The notes beneath the pieces were generated by a model. The model did not search any database. It was not told the DNA's origin and was given only the letters and a program-made list of their open reading frames with translations. 64,000 nucleotides of DNA from Saccopteryx bilineata (Eukaryota > Chordata > Mammalia > Chiroptera > Emballonuridae), in NCBI RefSeq assembly GCF_036850765.1, contig NC_089491.1, positions 88,816,740-88,880,739 on the forward strand, given 5' to 3'. Both the position numbers and the translations under genes were made by a program. Of this stretch, positions 45,703 through 58,155 are shown one piece after another. Positions within the stretch are counted from its first letter, which is position 1, and every line of letters starts with the position of its first letter.

Positions 45703-45905
45703 TTTACTTTTGTTTGTTTTTTGGGGGGTTTAAAGATTTTATTTATTCATTTTTAGAGAGTCAGGAGAGAGAGAGACAGAGAAGGAGGAGGAGCAGGAAG
45801 CATCAATTCCCAAATGTGCCTTGGCCAGGACAGCCCAGGGTTTTGAACCAGTGACCTCTGCATTTACAGGTGAATGTTTTATCCACTGCACCACCACAGG
45901 TCAGG
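45703..45905 (-). mobile_element. Type 2 SINE, short form
   Basis: AAACTATTACTTTGTATTTTA at the left recurs as AAACTATTACCTTGTATTTTA at 45907, a 21-bp duplication with one mismatch. Head in reverse: CACAGTGGTGGTGCAGTGGAT at 45880-45900. Confidence 0.92.
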
Positions 45906-45927
45906 TTAAACTATTACCTTGTATTTT

Positions 45928-46290
45928 AAAATGAGATTAATGTCATTAAGAAAATAATACAAATTCTAAAAAAAAATCAGAATTAGATAATTCAAGGAAG
46001 AATTAGAAATGAAAGAAAAAAAATCAGAAAAAAAATTATTTCAGAAATGGAAACTAAACTAGAAGGAACATAGGAATGAATAAATACAACAGAAAATACC
46101 TTAAAAGAAATGGGCAAAAAGTAAAAAATTTTAAACTTATATGAAAATAAAAAATATTCACAAGAAAGTGACATATACTGAAGATAGACGAACCCAATGC
46201 AAATAACTAGAAACTCATACAAAAACCAAAGCAAGAGAAAAGAACAAATACTATGATAGTAATTCAAGTAAAAGTTCTTGAAATTAAAAG
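45928..46290 (+). mobile_element. Possible ancient L1 ORF1-region fragment
   Basis: A-rich sequence with AGAAATGGAAACTAAACTAGAAG resembles an old L1 ORF1 region. It probably resumes after the SINE at about 46740-46820. Low certainty. Confidence 0.35.
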
Positions 46291-46295
46291 AACAA

Positions 46296-46722
46296 GGCCT
46301 GACAAGGCAGTAGCACAGTAGATAGAGCATCAGACTGGGATACAGAGGACCCAGGTTCAAAACCCCGAGGGTGCCACCTTGACCACGGGCTCATCTGGCT
46401 TGAGCGCAGTCTCACCAGCTTGAGCACAGAGTGGCTGGCTTGAGTGTGGGATCATAGACATGATCCTACGGTCGCTGGCTTGAGTCCAAAGGTCACTGGC
46501 TTGAAGCCCAAGGTCGCCAGCTTGAGCCCAGGGTCACTGACTTGAGCAAGGGTCACTCATTCTGCTGTAGCCCGCCAGTTAAGGCACACATGAGAAAGCA
46601 ATCAATGAACAACTAAGGAGCCGCAATGAAGAACTGATGCTTCTCATCTCTCTCACTTCCTGTCTGTCCATATTTGTCCCTCTCTCTATCTCTTTCTCTG
46701 TCTCTATCACACACAAAAAAAG
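46296..46722 (+). mobile_element. Type 2 SINE, long form
   Basis: Seven or so internal units from 46385 to 46545, the longest array among the type 2 copies in the window. Head with GTAGCACAGTAGATAGAGC. Confidence 0.91.
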
Positions 46723-47183
46723 GAAAAGAACATGAAATAACATAATGAAGAGAATATTGCGTATCTGAGAATATAAACACTGAATAACACCAACACATAT
46801 TCTAGTAAAATTTTGTGGAGTAAAAGAAGAAAAGCCCATGGCCACCCACAGAAGCAACAGTGTCATCACCTGCCTCAAGCACACTGACTGCTGTCATCTT
46901 CACCCATCTTTCTCTCACTTTTCCATTTGTGATCAAGATGCTATATTAAACTTGGAGTTAGAAAGAAAATAAAACAACCCTTAAGATTGACAAAGCAAAA
47001 ACAGGTTAAAAAGGTCAAGTAACATCTGCTTAAACAAAGAATACAAAATACCACATTTGCCATTGTTCCTCCTGAAAGTCCACTACAATGACAAGTAAAG
47101 AGGTTGAAAGGACTAATCCATTTGGAGAAACGAAAAGAGAAGACAGATTGAAAAGAGAAGAGAGATTTATTAAGAAAATTTGG

Positions 47184-47586
47184 CCCTGGCCGGTTGGCTC
47201 AGCGGTAGAGCGTCGGCCTAGCGTGCGGAGGACCCGGGTTCGATTCCCGGCCAGGGCACACAGGAGAAGCGCCCATTTGCTTCTCCACCCCTCCGCTGCG
47301 CTTTCCTCTCTGTCTCTCTCGTCCCCTCCCGCAGCCAAGGCTCCATTGGAGCAAAGATGGCCCGGGCGCTGGGGATGGCTCTGTGGCCTCTGCCCCAGGC
47401 GCTAGAGTGGCTCTGGTCGCAACATGGCGATGCCCAGGATGGGCAGAGCATCGCCCCCTGGTGGGCAGAGCGTCGCCCCTGGTGGGCGTGCCGGGTGGAT
47501 CCCGGTCGGGCGCATGCGGGAGTCTGTCTGACTGTCTCTCCCTGTTTCCAGCTTCAGAAAAATGGAAAAAAAAAAAAAAAAAAAAA
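47184..47586 (+). mobile_element. Type 1 SINE, young subfamily, paired CTCF-like motifs
   Basis: AAGAAAATTTGG at 47172-47183 and again at 47587-47598. CAACATGGCGATGCCCAGGA ties it to 7914 and 13965. The long A run at about 47566-47588 is little eroded. Confidence 0.94.
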
Positions 47587-47599
47587 AAGAAAATTTGGG

Positions 47600-48294
47600 A
47601 AGTCAAAACACAAGTAAATGGGTAGAATTGACCTACTGAATGAAGAAGGTTGCAATCTAAGGGCCTATATGAAACTAAGCCACTTAATTCTCAACACAAA
47701 ACGAAGTAAGGCTCAGTAATGAAAATCCCACATTCCTCCAAGACAGAATACAGTGGGTAAAATGTGAAAGTTGGTCTTTATTCCCCAACTCCACAGCTAC
47801 TCTGGCAAACTGAAGTATGAGATTCTAAACTCAGGCATACCAAGCACAGTTAAAGGCAGGGTTAGTCTATGAAAACATGCAGATTCAGAAAAAGCCTCAG
47901 AATGAACTGTGGATATCAGCCAGCCCAAGAGAAAAGTGAATTCTACCAATGAATGAACCTCATCCATAAAGAGAACTTTCAATTAGATTTTTAGTGTCTT
48001 ACAATATATATATATTGTATTTAGTGTCTTACTAAAATATATATATATTATATTTAGTGTCTTACTATATATATATATACATATACATATATATATATAT
48101 ATGAAAGCAGGCAAACATCACCAAAGAGTTAAAGAAATGTGAGAAACATCAGATAGACAGCAAAACAAGAAAAATAACTTGAAGGATATAGAAGGCAAAA
48201 AGACAAAAAAACAAACAAACAAGAAAAACAGAAAACTTGAAAACAACCACTAAAATTAACAACCTCATAGAAGTAAAATGTTATATCCATGAAA
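47600..48294. other. Non-coding interval with an AT-rich tandem repeat
   Basis: Apart from the minisatellite at 47990-48104 no element is recognised. Confidence 0.4.
47990..48104. repeat. Compound minisatellite: TTTAGTGTCTTAC plus (AT)n
   Basis: Three units of TTAGTGTCTTAC each followed by a variable AT run, ending in a (CAT AT)n-like stretch. Growth of the AT run and duplication of the unit are both visible. Confidence 0.9.
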
Positions 48295-48295
48295 C

Positions 48296-48830
48296 TGTCA
48301 GGCACAAGGCCATGCCAGGGCCAAGCAAGGCCTGACAGATTTAGCTGGTAAAGAAAAACAATGAGCTCTTTTTTTTTAGATTCAGGCAGCTTGTTACTTG
48401 CATAGACAATAAAAAAAAGAGTAGTCAAAGGTGCCAAGTCCCCATGGCCCTTGTACAGGGTAACAACAAAGTAAAAGATGGAAGAGGATTGATGGGACAC
48501 CCTATTGCTAAGAAGCGGATGCAGTCAAGCAATTTTATAGCCTTCAGTTTTAGCTGTGCCCTAAATTGGGTAAGAGAGAAGGTCTATCTCAAAGGAATCA
48601 GAGGCAGATGGGAAAACTTCCTGAAGACATCCCTCTCTCAACTGAAAGGTAGATGAGAAAATGTTGTGAGGGGTCCTAATAAGACTACCTGTCTGGCCCT
48701 GTTACTGGGAGGATCACAGGGTGTTGCACCAAGACTAAGGCTTGTCTGAGGATCAAGGTCTGCCTTCATGGCCTAACAGGATATGTGTAAAGTCACCAGG
48801 ACACCAGGACAAAGATATTGCCCTACAGAC
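48296..48830. other. Unassigned moderately GC-rich block, possible LTR
   Basis: It starts TGTCAGGC and ends near CCCTACA, LTR-like ends, but no duplication or known LTR word was found. A hairpin CTGTCAGGC/GCCTGACAG occupies 48295-48338. An LTR is possible but not established. Confidence 0.3.
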
Positions 48831-49063
48831 ACAAGAACATAATGCTATTTTTAAAAAGGAATATTCAGAGAATAAAATGTAAAAAGATCTTTTGGATTTT
48901 AAAAATGTGATAGGAAAAAATTTTTTAAATCACTGGATGAACTGAAAAAGAATATTAAAATATATACAAAATAGTAGAAGGAAAAGATGGAAAATAAACG
49001 ATAAGAAATAGGGAGCATGTAAGATCTTGCTTTCTGGAAATTGTCAGTTTGGCTCAAATAAAC
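48831..49063 (+). mobile_element. Probable ancient L1 ORF1-region fragment
   Basis: A-rich text such as CACTGGATGAACTGAAAAAGA is like L1M ORF1. It continues beyond the next SINE at 49470-49605 (GGAGTTCCAGAAATAGATTAG). Confidence 0.45.
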
Positions 49064-49080
49064 TGTTATAAAAATTTTTT

Positions 49081-49453
49081 TTTCCTTTTTGTATTTTTCT
49101 GAAGCTGGAAAAGGGGAGGCAGTCAGATAGCCTCCTGCATGCGCCGGACCGGGATCCACCAAGCATGCCCACCAGGGGGCGATGCTCTGCCCATCCAGGG
49201 CGTCGCTCTGCTGTAACCAGAGCCATTCTAGCGCCTGAGGCAGAGGTCACAGAGCCATCCTCAGTGCCCGGGCCAACTTTTTGCTCCAATGGAGCCTTGG
49301 CTGTGGGAGGGGAAGAGAGAGACAGAGAGGAAGGAGAGGGGGAGGGGTGGAGAAGCAGATGGGCGCTTCTCCTGTGTGCCCTGGCCAGGAATCAAACCCA
49401 GGACTCCCACATGCCAGGCCAATGCTCTACCACTGAGCCAACTGGCCAGGGCC
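49081..49453 (-). mobile_element. Type 1 SINE
   Basis: TTATAAAAATTTTTTT at both sides (49065-49080 and 49454-49469). One CGCCCCCTGGTGGGC-type motif is kept. Confidence 0.93.
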
Positions 49454-49605
49454 TTATAAAAATTTTTTTAATTAAATATCAATAGCTTAATAAAAGGAGT
49501 TCCAGAAATAGATTAGAAAAAAGTAGAGAAAAGGGAACTTATCCAAGAAGCAATATTTTTAAAACTTTCCAGAAGTGAATAACATAAATTCACCCCCTGA
49601 AAGAG

Positions 49606-50520
49606 TCCACCAATGATCAACTCAATGAAGCAAACATGATCCACCCAACAGTTTCTGGAGTGAGGACTAGGATGGAGCCTGGGGGTGAATCTAGTCTTTC
49701 TAGTGTAGGCTCCCCAAACACTTGCCTGGTAAGGTTTTCACATGGTCATCCTATCGGAACAAGCCTGGATTCGTGTTGTCTGTCGCCCTTTTTGCCAATT
49801 TCATGAGAGATAGCAACTGAGTAGGTATAAGAGTGTCTTCAATTCAAGCTGCAGCACTTTGAGAAGGCAGCAGACTCCTGACCAAAGGAACTGCCTTAAC
49901 ACTCTCCTGGTGCTGTAGGTTTTTATACCATGTAAGGGCTATTCGTGATAGGGTAAGGAGAAAAAAAGTCCATGTAGTCAGTCATGTAACAATATCACAG
50001 GAAGTCAGAGTTCAGTTGCAGGAATGCCTCCTCTGGAAGTTCTTCTGATGTAACACAGGCCCAATCAGCATGGGCCTATCTGGTATCCTTGGCAGATCTT
50101 CAAAGCAGACTGAGGTAGGTGTTTCTCAGAGACAGCCAGGACCTGGTGCCTCTGGGATAATCTGCCTCTGAATTGTCTGTGAAAAAACTCCCTGTTTTCT
50201 TAGGATACAAAGTAAAGATTTAAGATTGGTGAACTAAGTTTCTAATTAATTTATAGACCTTAACTTTTCACAGTTAGTCCTGTGGCTAGGCTTTGTGATT
50301 TAATCTCCCCCAATTGTCAGGTCCTTCCCCAATGAAAGCTTCTCCCCACCCCTCACTTTCCTACAAAGGTAAACTTTTGCCTGCATTTCAAAGTAAAGGC
50401 CAGGGAGCCATTAAGAGGAAATAGCAAGCAGTTTAATTATTTCCTAACTCTTACATATCTCCTATTCGTTATGACTAAAAACCTACTATTATTGAAGACA
50501 AAGTTCTCACTTTTGGGCTC
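49606..50520. other. Unassigned insert within ancient L1 sequence
   Basis: Higher G+C than the L1M pieces on either side and no recognised family. A decayed LTR or a segment of single-copy DNA would both fit. Confidence 0.3.
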
Positions 50521-51405
50521 TCCTACCAGTCAGGGAATGAGACAGAAGCAAAAAGGACCAGGAATAGTATCTCAAAATACAAAAAACTCTAATACATTAT
50601 CAATAAATTTCAAAACACTTGGAATAAAGATAAGATCCTAACTGGTTCCAAAGAGAAACAAACAGGATACATATGAATAAAAAAAAAATCAAAATGACAA
50701 ATGACTTTCCAACATATTCAGTAAAAGTTGGAAGGTACTGGGGTCATACTGTAAAATTCAGGACAATGATTTCCAGTCTAGATGTAACACTCACATGCTT
50801 CACTGGAGTGTATGGATAGAACTGAGCCATGCTGAGTCACACCAACAAATCGAAACAACTTCTAGTTCATGCATTCTTTCACAGGAAGCTGTTGGAAGAT
50901 ATATGCCACCAAAATGAGTAAATAAGCTAAAAGAGAAAAACAGAGGATTTAGAAAATAGAATATTCAACATGAGAGGTGAAAAGCAACCAATCCAGATTG
51001 GCAAGGAAGAGAGAGCTCCAGGAGAAATAAATGTCTTTCAAGGAAAAAAAAAAAAAGATTGATTATATGATATTTCTCATCCTACTGATGAAAAGATCAG
51101 AAAAGAGGAGATTCAAACTTCTGGAAGATAGGATATAAGTTAATGTCTAATGTCTACTATAGAGAACATTGAACAAATCAAATAATAAACTACTTTTTCC
51201 AAAAGAAAATTAAAACAAAAATTGGACCCACCCCCAATAAAAAAGAATTACAAAAACCACACAGTCCAGTTGTAAATATTTACAAAGTCTAAACAGTATA
51301 AATATTAAATGCTAACTTAACCAAAAAGTACCCTGTAATTACACTTACAAGAAGACTGAGGGAGGAGGTGAGTGTTTAGGGTAGAGGTAGAAGATGTAGA
51401 GCTTA
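50521..51405 (+). mobile_element. Probable ancient L1 ORF1/inter-ORF fragment
   Basis: GGAAGCTGTTGGAAGATATATG, AAATGAGTAAATAAGC and AGAGAGCTCCAGGAGAAAT resemble the L1M ORF1 to ORF2 junction area. Coding capacity is gone. Confidence 0.4.
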
Positions 51406-51420
51406 AAATTCACAATTCCA

Positions 51421-51800
51421 GGCCCTGGCTGGTTGGCTCAATGGTAGAGCGACAGCCTGGCGTGCGGGGGACCCGGGTTTGATTCTCGGCCAGGGCACAC
51501 AGGAGAAGCGCCTATCTGCTTCTCCACCCCTTCCCCTCTCCTTCCTCTCTGTCTCTCTCTTCCCCTCCCGCAGCCGAGGCTCCATTGGAGCAAAGTTTGC
51601 CCAGGCACTGAGGATGGCTCTGTGGCCTCTGCCTCAGGCGCTAGAATGGCTCTGGATGCAACAGAGCGATGCCCCAGAGGGGCAGAGCACTGCCCCCTGG
51701 TGGGCATGCCGGGTGGATCCCAGTCGGGTGCATACGGGAGTCTGTCTGACTGCCTCTCCGTTTCCAGCTTCGGAAAAATGCAAAAAAAAAAAAAACCCAA
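51421..51800 (+). mobile_element. Type 1 SINE with unusual head variants
   Basis: CACAATTCCA flanks both sides (51411-51420 and 51806-51816). The head has AGAGCGACAGCCTGG and TTTGATTCTCGG in place of AGAGCGTCGGCCTGG and TTCGATTCCCGG. The body belongs to the CTGAGGATGGCTCTGTGG group. Confidence 0.93.
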
Positions 51801-51898
51801 AAAACTCACAATTCCAAAATAGATCAATAGGTAAAACCTAAAACTAACTTGTCAAGAAATAGACACTAATTAGGTTAAGATAATAATCATGTTACTTA

Positions 51899-52259
51899 GC
51901 CCTGGCCGGTTGGCTCAGCAGTAGAGCGACAGCCTGGCGTGCGGGGGACCCGGGTTTGATTCTCGGCCAGGGCACATAGGAGAAGCACCCATTTGCTTCT
52001 CCACTCCCACCCCCTCCTTCCTCTCTGTCTCTCTCTTCCCCTCCCACAGCCAAGGCTCCATTGGAGCAAAGATGGCCTGGGTGCTGGGGATGGCTCCTTG
52101 GCCTCTGCCCCAGGCGCTGGAGTGGCTCTGGTTGCGGCAGAGCGATGCCCCGGAGGGGCAGAGCTTTGCCCCTGGTGGGCGTGCCAGGTGGATCCCGGTC
52201 GGGCGCATGCAGGAGTCTGTCTGTCTCTCCCCGTTTCCAGCTTCAGAAAGGAAAAAAAA
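51899..52259 (+). mobile_element. Type 1 SINE sharing the same head variants
   Basis: AATAATCATGTTACTTA is repeated perfectly at 51882-51898 and 52261-52277. The head variants equal those of the copy 100 bp upstream, but the body belongs to the CTGGGGATGGCTCCTTGG group. Confidence 0.93.
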
Positions 52260-52370
52260 AAATAATCATGTTACTTAAAAGAGAGACATAAATGGGAAAA
52301 AAATGGCTAAAAGATTTGAAATTGGTTATGTCTCATAGCAAAACCTGGTGTAAAGGGAATAGGAAAAGGG

Positions 52371-52545
52371 CCTGACCTGTGGTGGTGCAGTGCATGGAAT
52401 ATGAACCTGGAATGCTGAGGTCACCAGTTTGAAACCCATAACTTGCCCAGTTAGGACAACTATGACTTGATGATTCCTGCTCCTTCCCACCCTCTCTCTC
52501 TCTGTCTCCCCTATCTCTAAAAATAAATATAAAATCTTTAAAAAT
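52371..52545 (+). mobile_element. Type 2 SINE, short form
   Basis: GCCTGACCTGTGGTGGTGCAG head and CT-rich tail. The B box is decayed to AGTTTGAAACCC. Confidence 0.9.
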
Positions 52546-52556
52546 AATAATAATTA

Positions 52557-54078
52557 GGAGGCGGCAAGATGGTGATGGAGCAGGGGGACATACCAACTTC
52601 CACCTCCCAGAACCAAAGTGGATTACAACTTAATTTTAAGAACCATCATCTGGAAAAACTTAGTTTAGTTTTGGACTAAACTAAGAGGACTCTTCAACCA
52701 AGAAACACTAAAAAAGCCACACCGAGACTGGTAGGAAAAGCAGAAACATGAAGAAGGCTGCCCAGCTCTCCAGAGCGAACGGCAGCCCAGAGAGACTCAC
52801 ATGGCAGGAAGTGAGTTTAGCAGAGAGAGAAAGGTCCTGAGCCCCAAGAACAAAGTCCCAGCCTAAAGCCCCAGAGCCAAGAATAGGCATATGGACAGTA
52901 TTTAGCTGTGAAACAAGTCAGGATACTATTTGTGAGAAAGAGACAGATTTCTCAGACCCAGGATTCTTCTTAAAGAGACCATGCAGAAAACCTCTCTCAC
53001 AGCCACTCACCCGGGGCTCTGAAGGACAGGGTGAGAGGAGAGGACCAGAGCAGTGGCAAGAAAGTGTAATCTAGGAGGAACAGGGAGAAACACTTTGAGG
53101 GATAGCCACCCTAACCCCTGGACTGAGTCACTCCCCAAATCTGAAACTAATATTTCCCCTGGAAACAGCAATACCAGCAAAAGGGAAGCAGAACACGAGC
53201 CAAACAAGCTCTCCCGTGGCACTCAGAGCAGAGTCGCTTAGGAGGGAGCTCTCGGGACTACAGTAGTGAGTGTTAGGGTCTGAGCTGCAGCACCCCCACC
53301 CACATGGCTGAGGGCTTGCCAGAATGTTGGAGGCAGCAGGACATGGAAGCACGGTTCCATCCGCAAGGGCAGAAGCCGGCCAGCCACAACTGAGGCCCAG
53401 GTGTGAGCTCAGTCTTGCCCTGCGGGAGCAGAGGGGATGCGTGAAACTGGTCAGGCCCAGCTGTGGGCCACCAGCAATCCCATCTGCAGAGGAAGAGCGG
53501 GAGTCCCAAGAGGAGCAGAGATCTGCCGCTGAACAAGAATGCGTGGACGCACAGCCTCGCCCAGCCCGCGGAACTGAGGCTTGTGGCCTGGTACATGAGA
53601 TGACTCTTCCCGCGATGGTGGGGTGAAAGCCCAGAACAGGCGGAGACCCGCAACAGAGTACGGCATGCAGCCCTGCCTGGCCTGCGGAGTTGAGGCTTGC
53701 AGCCGACCCGGGAGTGGGCTCCTCCCATGGGGGCGGGGCAAAAGGCTGGAATCAGACAGAGATCCATGGCAGAGCAAAGGTACTCATGCCTGCCTGTGGT
53801 GCCAGGCTTGTGGCCCGGGCATGGCACATAACCCCACCCGGTGGCACGGAACGAAGGCCATGGCCACCGAGGCTTGTAGACACAGGCACATGATCACTGC
53901 CACTTCCATGGAGGAAAGGCGGAAACCACAGTGACAGCCCCAACAGGCTGGCACCGGCAATGCCCATACCCGAACACACTAGGCAGCAGAGGCAGAGGGT
54001 GTGGCGGGCCTGCAGACAGACCACACCTAGGGAACACCCATTGGACTCCAGTGGCCAAAACCTTCTTATACAGACAGA
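52557..54078 (+). promoter_or_regulatory. L1 5'UTR with YY1-like site
   Basis: The internal promoter region of L1. CAAGATGG at 52565-52572 is a YY1 core in the position seen at the start of other L1 promoters. The part after 53000 is GC-rich and creates long but meaningless frames such as 53273-53827 minus. Confidence 0.7.
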
Positions 54079-54986
54079 ATGGGAAGGCAGAGAAATGCAA
54101 CACAAATGACTCAAGAGAAATACCCAAAAACGGACCTGAATGAGTCAGATATAATAAAATACTGGATGCAGAGTTTAAAATAACGATTGTTAGGATGCTA
54201 AAAATCTTAGAACAAAAGAGATGGTAATTACGAACACCTAAGTAAAGAGATAGAAAATATAAAAGAGGACATTGAAATAATAAAAAAGAATCAGTCAGAA
54301 ATGACAAATACAATATCAGAAATGAAGATCACAATGGGAGGAATTAAGCAAGATGGATGAAGCTGAGGATTGAATCAGCGAGATAGAGGACAAGATAGAT
54401 GAAGGCATGGAAGTAGAGCAGAAAAAAGAAAAGAGACTCAAAAAGTCTGAGGAAACTCTAAGAGAGCTCTGTAACAACATAAAGAGAAATAACATCTGCA
54501 TCATAGGAGTTCCTGAAGAAGAAAAGAAAGAACAAGGGATAGAGACTTTGTTCAATCACATCATAGCTGAAAACTTCCCTAAATTAATGCAGGAAAAGTC
54601 TCACAAGTTCAAGAAGCACAGAGAACTCCATTAAAGAGAAACCCAAAGAAATCAACACCAAGACACATCATACTTAAAATACCAAAGCTAAGTGATAAAG
54701 AAAAAATATTAAAAGCTGCTAGAGGAAAAAAAAAACCTATCACCTACAAAGGAGCCCCCATAAGGATGACATCTAACTTCTCAATAGAAACACATGAGGC
54801 CAGAAGGGATTGGCAAGAAATATTCAAAGTAATGCAGAACAAGAGCCTAAAAAAAAGACTACTTTATCAGCAAGGCTATCATTAAAAAATTAAAGGAGAA
54901 ATAAAAAGCTTCCTAGACAAAAAAAGCTCAAGGAATTCACTACAATCAAACCAATGCTACAAGAAATGCTAAGGGGCTTGTTGTAA
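54079..54986 (+). pseudogene. L1 ORF1 (RNA-binding chaperone), broken
   Basis: ORF1p is the trimeric RNA-binding protein of the L1 particle. Start ATG at 54079 (MGRQRNATQM-like). A Lys/Glu-rich coiled-coil follows. The RRM-like part at 54407-54634 has CNNIKRNNICIIGVPEEEKK and ETLFNHIIAENFP. The C-terminal domain, with a frame change near 54634, has ITYKGAPI-like and EIKSFLDKKKLKEF-like text and ends LQEML-GLL with TAA at 54984-54986. At least two frameshifts separate these parts. Confidence 0.85.
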
Positions 54987-57900
54987 ACAGATCAAAGGGG
55001 GAAAAAATATAGCAAAAGAGGAATACAGCTTTAAAGAATAAAATGGCAATAAACAGCTACATGTCAATAATAACCTTAAATGTAAATGGATTAAATAATC
55101 CAATCAAAAGACATAGGGGAGCTGCGTGGATAAAAAAACAGGACCCATACATATGCTGTCTACAAGAGACACACCTTAAAACAAAAGATGCACATAGACC
55201 GAAGGTAAAAGAATGGAAAAAAAATATTTCATGCAAATGGAAATGAAAAAAAAAGCTGGGGTAGCACTACTTTTATCAGACAAAATGGACTTTAAAAGAA
55301 GGCTATAGTAAGAGATAAAGAAGGTCACTACATAATGATCAAGGAAGCAATCCAACAAGAAGATATAACCATTATAAATATCTATGCACCTAATATAGGA
55401 GCAGCTAAATATATAAAGCAGACCTTGATGGATATAAAGGGTGAGATAAACAGCAATACTATAATAGTAAGGGATTTCAATACCCCACTAAAATCACTAG
55501 ATAGATCCTCAAGAAGAAAAATTAACAAAGAAACAGCAGACTTAAAAGACACACTAGATCAACTGGATTTAATAAATACCTTCAGAACCTTTCTGAAGCA
55601 GAATATACATTCTTTTCAAATGCTCATGTTACATTCTCTAGGATAGACCACATGTTAGGGCACAAAAGCTGTCTCAACAAATTTAAGAAGATTGAAATCA
55701 AATGAAACCTTTTCTCTGATCACAATAGCATGAAACTAGAAATCAACCACAACAGAAAAACTGAAAAATACTCAAACACTTGGAAACTAAATAGCATGTT
55801 ATTAAATAACGAATGGGTTAACAATGAGATCAAAGAAGAAAAAGGAAAATTCCTAGAAACAAATGATAATGAGCATACATCAACTCAAAATTTATGGGAC
55901 ACAGCAAAAGCAGTCCTGAGAGGGAAGTTCATAGAATTACATGCATACCTCAAGAAGCTAGAAAAAGCTCAAATAAACAAGTTGACCCTGCATCTAGAAG
56001 AATTAGAAAAAGAACAGCAAATAAAGCCCAGAGGTAGTAGAAGGAAGGAAATAATAAAGATCAGAGCAGAAATAAATGACATAGAGGCTAAAGAAACAAT
56101 ACAGGGGATCAATAAAACCAGGAGCTGGTTTTTTGAAAATGTAAACAAGATCAATGAACCTTTTACCAGACTCACCAAAAAAAAAAAAAAAAAGGGAGGA
56201 CTCAAATAAATAAAATTAAAAATGAGAGTGGAGAAATAGCAGCTGGCACAACAGATATATAAAATAATATAAGAAAATACTATGAAGAACTGTATGCCAA
56301 AAAACTAGACATCCTAGATGAATTGGACAAATTCCTTGAAACATATAATCTTCCAAAAATTAATCTGGAAGAATCAGAAAACCTAAACAGACCGATTACA
56401 ACAAATGAGATCGAAACAGTTATAAAAAAAAACTCCCAACAAAGAAAAGTCCTGGGCCAGATGGCTTCACAAGTGAATTTTACCAAATATTCAAAGAACT
56501 AACTCCTATTCTTCTCAAGCTATTTCAAAAAATTCAAGAAGAAGGAAGACTTCCAAGCTCCTTTATGAGGCAAGCATAATCTGCTTCCAAAACCAGGCAA
56601 ATATAACAGAAAGAAAGAAATTTATAGGCCAATATCCCTGATGAGTTTAGATGCTAAAATCCTCAACAAAATCTTAGCAAACCAGATCCAGCAATATATG
56701 AAAAAAAATCATACATCATGATCAAGTGAGATTTATTCTGGAGAGGCAAGGCTGGTACAATATTTGCAAATCAATCAATGTGATTTATCACATAAACAAA
56801 AGGAAGGAGAAAAACCACATGATAATTTCAATAGATGCAGAAAAAGCATTTGATAAAATCCAGCACCCATTCATGATCAAAACTCTCAGCAAAGTGGGAA
56901 TACAGGGAACATACATCAACATGATAAAGCCCATCTATGACAAACCCACAGCCAACATCATACTCAATGGGCAAAAATTAAAAGCAATCCTCTTAAAATC
57001 AGGAACAAGGCAGGGGTGCCCCCTTTCACGACTTCTATTCAACATAGTACTGGAAGTCCAAGCCACAGCAATCAGACAAGAAGAAGAAATAAAAGGCATC
57101 CAAACTGGAAAAGAAGAAGTAAAACTATTATTATTTGCAGATAATATGATACTGTATACAGAAAACCCTGAAGTCTCAGTCAAAAAGCTACTGGACCTGA
57201 TAAATAAATTCAGCAAGATGGTAGGATATAAAATTAATACTCAGAAATCAGAGGCATTTTTATACACCAACAATGAACTGTCAGAAAGAGAAATTAAGGA
57301 AACAATCCCTTTCACTATTGCAACCAAAAAAATAAAGTACCTAGGAGTAAATATAACCAAGGAGATTAAAGACTTGTACTCGGAAAATTATAAAACATTG
57401 ATAAAAGAAATCAAGGAAGATACAAACAAGTGGAAGCACATACCGTTTTCATGGTTAGGAAGAATAAGCATCGTTAAAATGTCTATATTATCCAAAGAAA
57501 TTTATAAATTCAATGCAATACCAATTAAAATACCAATGAAATACTTCAAAGATATAGAACACATATTTCAAAAGTTTATATGGAACCAAAAAAAAACAAC
57601 CAAACAAATATGAATAGCCTCAGCAATATTGAAAAGGAAGAATAAAGTGAGAGGTATCACACTTCTTGATATCAAGTTATACTACAAGGTCATTGTACTC
57701 AAAACAGCTTGGTACTGGCATAGGAACAGACATATAGATCAATGGAACAGAATGGAGAACCCAGAAATAATAAACCACACACTTATGGACAACTGATATT
57801 TGACAAAGGGATAAGAGCATACAATGGAGTAAAGATAGCCTCTTTAACAAATGGTGTTGGAAAAATTGTACATCTACCTGCAAGGAAAAAACAAACAAAC

Positions 57901-58155
57901 TAGACCACCAACTTATACCATTCACAAAAATAAACTCAAAATGGATAAAATACTTAAATGTAAGCCGTGAAACCATAAGCATCTTAGAAGTAAACATAGG
58001 CAGTACATTCTCCAACATCTCTCGCAGCAATATTTATGCTGATTTAATTCCACTGGCAAGTGAAATAAAAGACAAGATAAACAAATGGGACTATATCAAA
58101 CTAAAAAGATTTTCCATAGCTAAAGGCAATAAGAAAAGAATAAAAAGACAAACTA

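Noticed and set aside
46385..46545. CRISPR-like array of short repeats
   Set aside because: The repeats are adjacent imperfect units inside a eukaryotic SINE with no unique spacers.
53273..53827. 184-codon minus-strand frame
   Set aside because: It is antisense to the GC-rich L1 5'UTR and has no domain.
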